From Rhodohalobacter sulfatireducens (GTDB taxonomy: Bacteria; Bacteroidota; Rhodothermia; Balneolales; Balneolaceae): a DNA stretch of 38,671 nt. The notes beneath the pieces were generated by a model that did not search any database, was not told the DNA's origin, and saw nothing but the letters and a program-made list of their open reading frames with translations. Of this stretch, positions 35,320 through 38,671 are shown one piece after another (positions within the stretch are counted from its first letter, which is position 1; each line of letters starts with the position of its first letter). The stretch is taken from contig NZ_JAKLWS010000039.1 of the NCBI RefSeq assembly GCF_022012475.1, forward strand, positions 1 to 38,671. Direction: 5' to 3'. The translations under genes were made by a program, and so were the position numbers.

Positions 35320-38217
35320 ATGTTAAACAAGTTGTCTGCAGGCAAGAAGTTATTTTTAATTACTCTTCTTTTTTTTGCTGGTGTCACAAATTTGATGGCC
35401 CAGGACGATGAAATAGTATATTTGGAATATGCACCCGGTCACGATCCGTTGAGAAGTATCCTTGTAAACTGGATTACTGATTCAGATGATGCTGATCCGG
35501 AGTTAGAATATCGTGAAGAGGGAGAATCGGATTGGACAGAGGTGAGCGGGTCCGATAACAGAATTCCTATTTCAGGTCCAAATTCAGGAAAAAGACGTAA
35601 CAGTGTTCTTATAAACAACCTTTCACCTGACAGGTCTTATGAAATACGCGTTGAAGGTAAAGTTGAACGTTTCAGGACACCTCCATCGGATGGTAATGAT
35701 TTAAGATTTATCATTGGCGGAGATATGTATGATGGCAATTCTGAAGATATTGTGAGATTTACCGAATTGAGCAAAAAAGCAGTTGACAGAAACCCACATT
35801 TTGCAGTTGTAGGTGGTGATATAGTAAATGCAAATGCCGATCCGGATGTTGCACCTCAGCGTTGGCAAATTTTCATGAGAAAATGGTATGAGCAGATGCG
35901 GACGTCAGAAAACGAACTAATTCCATTTATAGCAATTATTGGTAATAATGATGTGCCAAATGATTTTGGAGACGAGCCGCAAGATGCCAGTTACTTTCAT
36001 TCATATTTTAGTTACCCGGGTTTTCAGGGATATGGAGCTCTTGACTTTGGAGATTTTCTCAGAATAATAACGCTGAATACCAGTCATACCGTACCCATTG
36101 AAGGGACACAAACGGAATGGTTAGAGGATCGTATTTCTGAGGTAAACGGTTCCATCGACAATGTCTTACCGATCTATCACGTTGCCGCTTTTCCCTCTGT
36201 TGAAAATTTTAATAATGAATACAGCACTAAAGTCAGAGAGAATTGGAAACCGATATTTGAGAATTATGGTGTTGAATATGTATTTGAACATGACAACCAT
36301 GCATATAAAAAGGTTAATTCAAATAATGGAGTGACCTATTTAGGCGATGGTGGATGGGGTATTGAAAGTCGACTTCCAAAGAGACTCATAAGTATTATTA
36401 AGTTAGATGAATATGCAAAAGTGAATCATTTGCAGTTTTTAGAGCTAAATGATTCCGGAGTAGATGTTGAACAAATTTTTTACCTGGAACCACCAACCTT
36501 AAAAGATCCTTCAAATATTACTGAAAATGGGTTTCGAGCTGAATGGGTTTCTATGGAGGGAGTTGATAATTACAGGATTACATTATCACGAGATGATGAA
36601 TTTGACGATATCGTTTCTGGGTTAGACAATGTTTTTGTTTCTGGTGGTGATTCTGAGGGATTTACATTTTCGGGATTAGAAACCAATGAAACCTATTATT
36701 ATAGAGTAAAGGCTGAAATAAGCTCAAATGTTAGTAATACCATTTCAGGTGAATTTGAGGAAGAAAGTATTCGAATCTCTACTGTTGATCCCGATGAGTC
36801 AACAGTTGTCACTGAGGCAGATGAAGTTACTGCAGATGGTAATGACAAGACAAGAATTATCGTAAGATTGAAAGATGAAGATGGTTTTAAGATTCCGGGA
36901 GTGCGGGTTGATATTGATGCAAGTCTTGCAGGAGCGAATATTGATCAAATCAGAGAGGTCACAAACTCAGATGGAGAAGCAATTTTTGAGGTTACCAGTA
37001 CAATTCCCGGAACAATAACATTTACGGCAGAAGCTGAGAGGCCCTCAGGCATTATGGAAATTTCTGAGAAGATAGAAATTGATTTTATCCCGGAAGCCCC
37101 AATTTCGTTGAATGCAACAGAAGTTGATAACAATGGTTTTATAGCAAACTGGGAAATCGTTGAAGGTGCAGATTCCTATCTATTAGATGTATCTGCAGAT
37201 GAGAGTTTTGAATCATTCGTACCAGGGTATAAGGGACTTGATGTTGGTTTTACCACTGATTTTGAAATCTCGGATGTAGATCCGGGGTCTATCTATTATT
37301 ACCGAGTTCGAGCTGAAAAGGATGGATTAAGAAGCAAAAATTCGCAAACTGTTGATGTTACAACTTACCCGAATTCTCCAATTTCGAATTCTTCCGGTAA
37401 TGTTGGAGCTACAATCATTAATATTAACTGGAATGATGCAGAGGGTGCGCAAGAATATTTACTCGATGTGGCCAAAGATCAGGAGTTTACAGATTACGTT
37501 TCTGATTTTGAAAGGCTTAATATTGGAAACCAAACTTCCTATGAGGTATCCAACCTTGTACCCGGTACAACTTACTACTTTAGAGTTCGGTCAAAAGCAT
37601 TTACGCGACTAAGTGAACCTTCAGCTACTGTAGATGTTGAAACAGCTGAAATAGGTGTTGCTCAATCTGAATTAACTTCTTCTCAATTAAGAGTTCTTGC
37701 CAATGGGGAGCAAGAGAATACAATCACAATTTTACTCAGAGATTCTGACAATAAAAATATTGAAGGGGAGAAGATAACTCTGGTCTCCAATATATCCGAT
37801 ACTGAAATTCGATCCATTCAAACAATTACAGATGAAGATGGAGTAGCAATACATGCTGTATCAAGTAACAAGCCGGGTGAAGCAACCTATACTGCATATG
37901 TTGCCGGTACCTACAAAGTTGGTGAATTATCGATTGAGTTTCTTCCCGTTGAAGGATCTTTAAAGTTGGGGGATAATTATCCTAACCCATTTAATAATCA
38001 GGCAACGATACCCGTTACAGTTCCCAACCAGATGCAGGTTAAAATTACGATATCAAATATTCTCGGTGAATCAGTTAAAACAGTTATAGATCAAAGTCTT
38101 GAGTCAGGATATTACGAGATTCCAGTTAACTTACAAGATGTTGCATCGGGCACATATTTCTATAGACTTTGGGCTGACGACCAAATAAATACAAAAAAGA
38201 TGTTGTTGGTTAAATAA
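35320..38217 (+). CDS. Secreted calcineurin-like phosphoesterase with FN3/Ig-like repeats and T9SS sorting tail
   Basis: I start at ATG 35320, which gives a 965-residue protein with a clear signal peptide (KKLFLITLLFFAGV, then LMAQ); a TTG at 35281 would add 13 unsupported residues. After a purple-acid-phosphatase-like FN3 domain comes a metallophosphoesterase domain with GGDMYDG, VVGGDIVNA, IIGNNDVPN and YHVAAF. The usual GNH(D/E) reads GNND, and the final His-rich motif reads EHDNHAYKK, so activity may be altered. Three FN3 repeats and two invasin-like Ig domains follow. The last ~80 residues form a T9SS sorting domain with LGDNYPNPFNNQ and SGTYFYRL. It should be exported and anchored or released at the cell surface, perhaps acting on phosphate groups of the surface glycan. 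Confidence 0.85.
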   Translation: MLNKLSAGKKLFLITLLFFAGVTNLMAQDDEIVYLEYAPGHDPLRSILVNWITDSDDADPELEYREEGESDWTEVSGSDNRIPISGPNSGKRRNSVLINNLSPDRSYEIRVEGKVERFRTPPSDGNDLRFIIGGDMYDGNSEDIVRFTELSKKAVDRNPHFAVVGGDIVNANADPDVAPQRWQIFMRKWYEQMRTSENELIPFIAIIGNNDVPNDFGDEPQDASYFHSYFSYPGFQGYGALDFGDFLRIITLNTSHTVPIEGTQTEWLEDRISEVNGSIDNVLPIYHVAAFPSVENFNNEYSTKVRENWKPIFENYGVEYVFEHDNHAYKKVNSNNGVTYLGDGGWGIESRLPKRLISIIKLDEYAKVNHLQFLELNDSGVDVEQIFYLEPPTLKDPSNITENGFRAEWVSMEGVDNYRITLSRDDEFDDIVSGLDNVFVSGGDSEGFTFSGLETNETYYYRVKAEISSNVSNTISGEFEEESIRISTVDPDESTVVTEADEVTADGNDKTRIIVRLKDEDGFKIPGVRVDIDASLAGANIDQIREVTNSDGEAIFEVTSTIPGTITFTAEAERPSGIMEISEKIEIDFIPEAPISLNATEVDNNGFIANWEIVEGADSYLLDVSADESFESFVPGYKGLDVGFTTDFEISDVDPGSIYYYRVRAEKDGLRSKNSQTVDVTTYPNSPISNSSGNVGATIININWNDAEGAQEYLLDVAKDQEFTDYVSDFERLNIGNQTSYEVSNLVPGTTYYFRVRSKAFTRLSEPSATVDVETAEIGVAQSELTSSQLRVLANGEQENTITILLRDSDNKNIEGEKITLVSNISDTEIRSIQTITDEDGVAIHAVSSNKPGEATYTAYVAGTYKVGELSIEFLPVEGSLKLGDNYPNPFNNQATIPVTVPNQMQVKITISNILGESVKTVIDQSLESGYYEIPVNLQDVASGTYFYRLWADDQINTKKMLLVK

Positions 38218-38481
38218 ACGTACTACTTCAAAGTGTTAGCTTACCTAATATTTCAAAAAGATCTTCAATTAGATCTTAAAAATTTGAATTGTTTCTGTAA
38301 ATTGTCCCGGTAAAGTTTCGTAGTGTAGTTGAAAAGGCACATTTTGCATTCATTTGAAATAGTGAAATCATGTTGATGTACTTTTTGAAAAATGATAATA
38401 AAGAACGTTAGACATAAGAACTTCCCTGGTATCCTTGTAAAATAAACATCTGTTATTTTAAGGGGGACTAAATCAGCGCAT

Positions 38482-38671
38482 ATGCTATTAAATCGAACAA
38501 ATTTTCAACTCCTGGTTCTTGTAGTTTTATTAATTATTCCCGGACTGGTGGTGGCTCAGGACGAGCCACTGACAGGACAAGAGAGGATTAAACTTGAGCA
38601 GATCCGGGAGTCGCTCATCCAGCAGGGATTTTTGCAGCAGTCGGTTCAGACTGTAGACCCTGAAGCACAAA
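38482..38671 (+). CDS. Secreted protein, N-terminal fragment (cut by window edge)
   Basis: Sixty-three codons are visible from ATG 38482, preceded by AGGGGG some 17 bases upstream. The product starts with a signal peptide (hydrophobic FQLLVLVVLLIIPGLVVA, then Q), followed by an acidic, Glu/Gln-rich region with GQERIKLEQIRESLIQQ. The position in a polysaccharide locus and a Gln-rich N-terminus before a missing domain would suit a Wza-like SLBB export protein, but nothing visible proves it. The 264-base gap before it holds only a small AAGATC/GATCTT inverted repeat (38258-38277). Confidence 0.5.
   Translation, partial: MLLNRTNFQLLVLVVLLIIPGLVVAQDEPLTGQERIKLEQIRESLIQQGFLQQSVQTVDPEAQ

Noticed and set aside
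1-38671. tRNA, rRNA or prophage genes
   Set aside because: No cloverleaf, rRNA-like stretch or phage structural gene was seen on either strand.

Overview
The window reads as an AT-rich chromosomal segment from the Bacteroidota-Balneolota-Rhodothermota side of the FCB group. The best taxonomic clue is the C-terminus of the 35320-38217 gene, a type IX secretion (T9SS) sorting domain with the NYPNPFN signature typical of Balneolota, Ignavibacteria and Rhodothermota. Weak or absent Shine-Dalgarno sequences, several GTG/TTG starts and two polysaccharide sulfotransferases fit a marine or halophilic Balneolaceae-like bacterium; this assignment is inference. Almost the whole window is one surface-polysaccharide locus.

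Layout. 1-85 is the end of an IS3-type element whose transposase starts on the minus strand and runs off the left edge. 86-675 is non-coding and carries three hairpins plus a likely terminator. 676-4182 (minus) holds two tandem Wzi-like outer-membrane proteins. Divergent from these, a long plus-strand run (4445-24405) encodes a Wzz-type chain-length protein, an ABC-type exporter/flippase and a nonulosonic acid (pseudaminic-type) pathway: PseB, PseC, an aldo/keto reductase, an SDR, a SpsF-type cytidylyltransferase, a two-gene 2-oxoacid-dehydrogenase-like acylation cassette, a PseI/NeuB synthase, an HTTM-like membrane protein, an ATP-grasp ligase, an amidohydrolase, PseG, a PIG-L deacetylase, a GT-B-type surface carbohydrate protein and a P-loop kinase-like protein. 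24413-33588 is a mixed-strand assembly region: two paralogous DAD-motif glycosyltransferase-like genes, a decayed GT4 pseudogene, two sulfotransferases, two intact GT4 genes and an O-antigen polymerase/ligase-like membrane protein. 33796-34947 is WecB-like UDP-GlcNAc 2-epimerase. 35320-38217 is a secreted calcineurin-like phosphoesterase with FN3/Ig-like repeats and a T9SS tail. A last secreted protein starts at 38482 and is cut by the window edge.

How the genes fit together. PseB, PseC, an acyltransferase, PseG, PseI and a CMP-transferase give a complete route from UDP-GlcNAc to a CMP-activated pseudaminic-type sugar, except that no GNAT-type PseH is visible. In its place is a fused E1 alpha-beta thiamine-diphosphate dehydrogenase (12620-14569), translationally coupled to a protein (14566-15669) that joins a lipoyl domain with an intact ETSKA lysine, a peripheral-subunit-binding-like segment and a NeuD/PglD-type left-handed beta-helix acyltransferase. 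The simplest reading is that a 2-oxoacid is decarboxylated and its acyl group is passed through a swinging lipoyl arm to a sugar amine without free acyl-CoA. I know of no characterised example of this architecture; it is the main candidate for an undescribed system here. The downstream deacetylase, ATP-grasp ligase and amidohydrolase suggest further remodelling of N-substituents.
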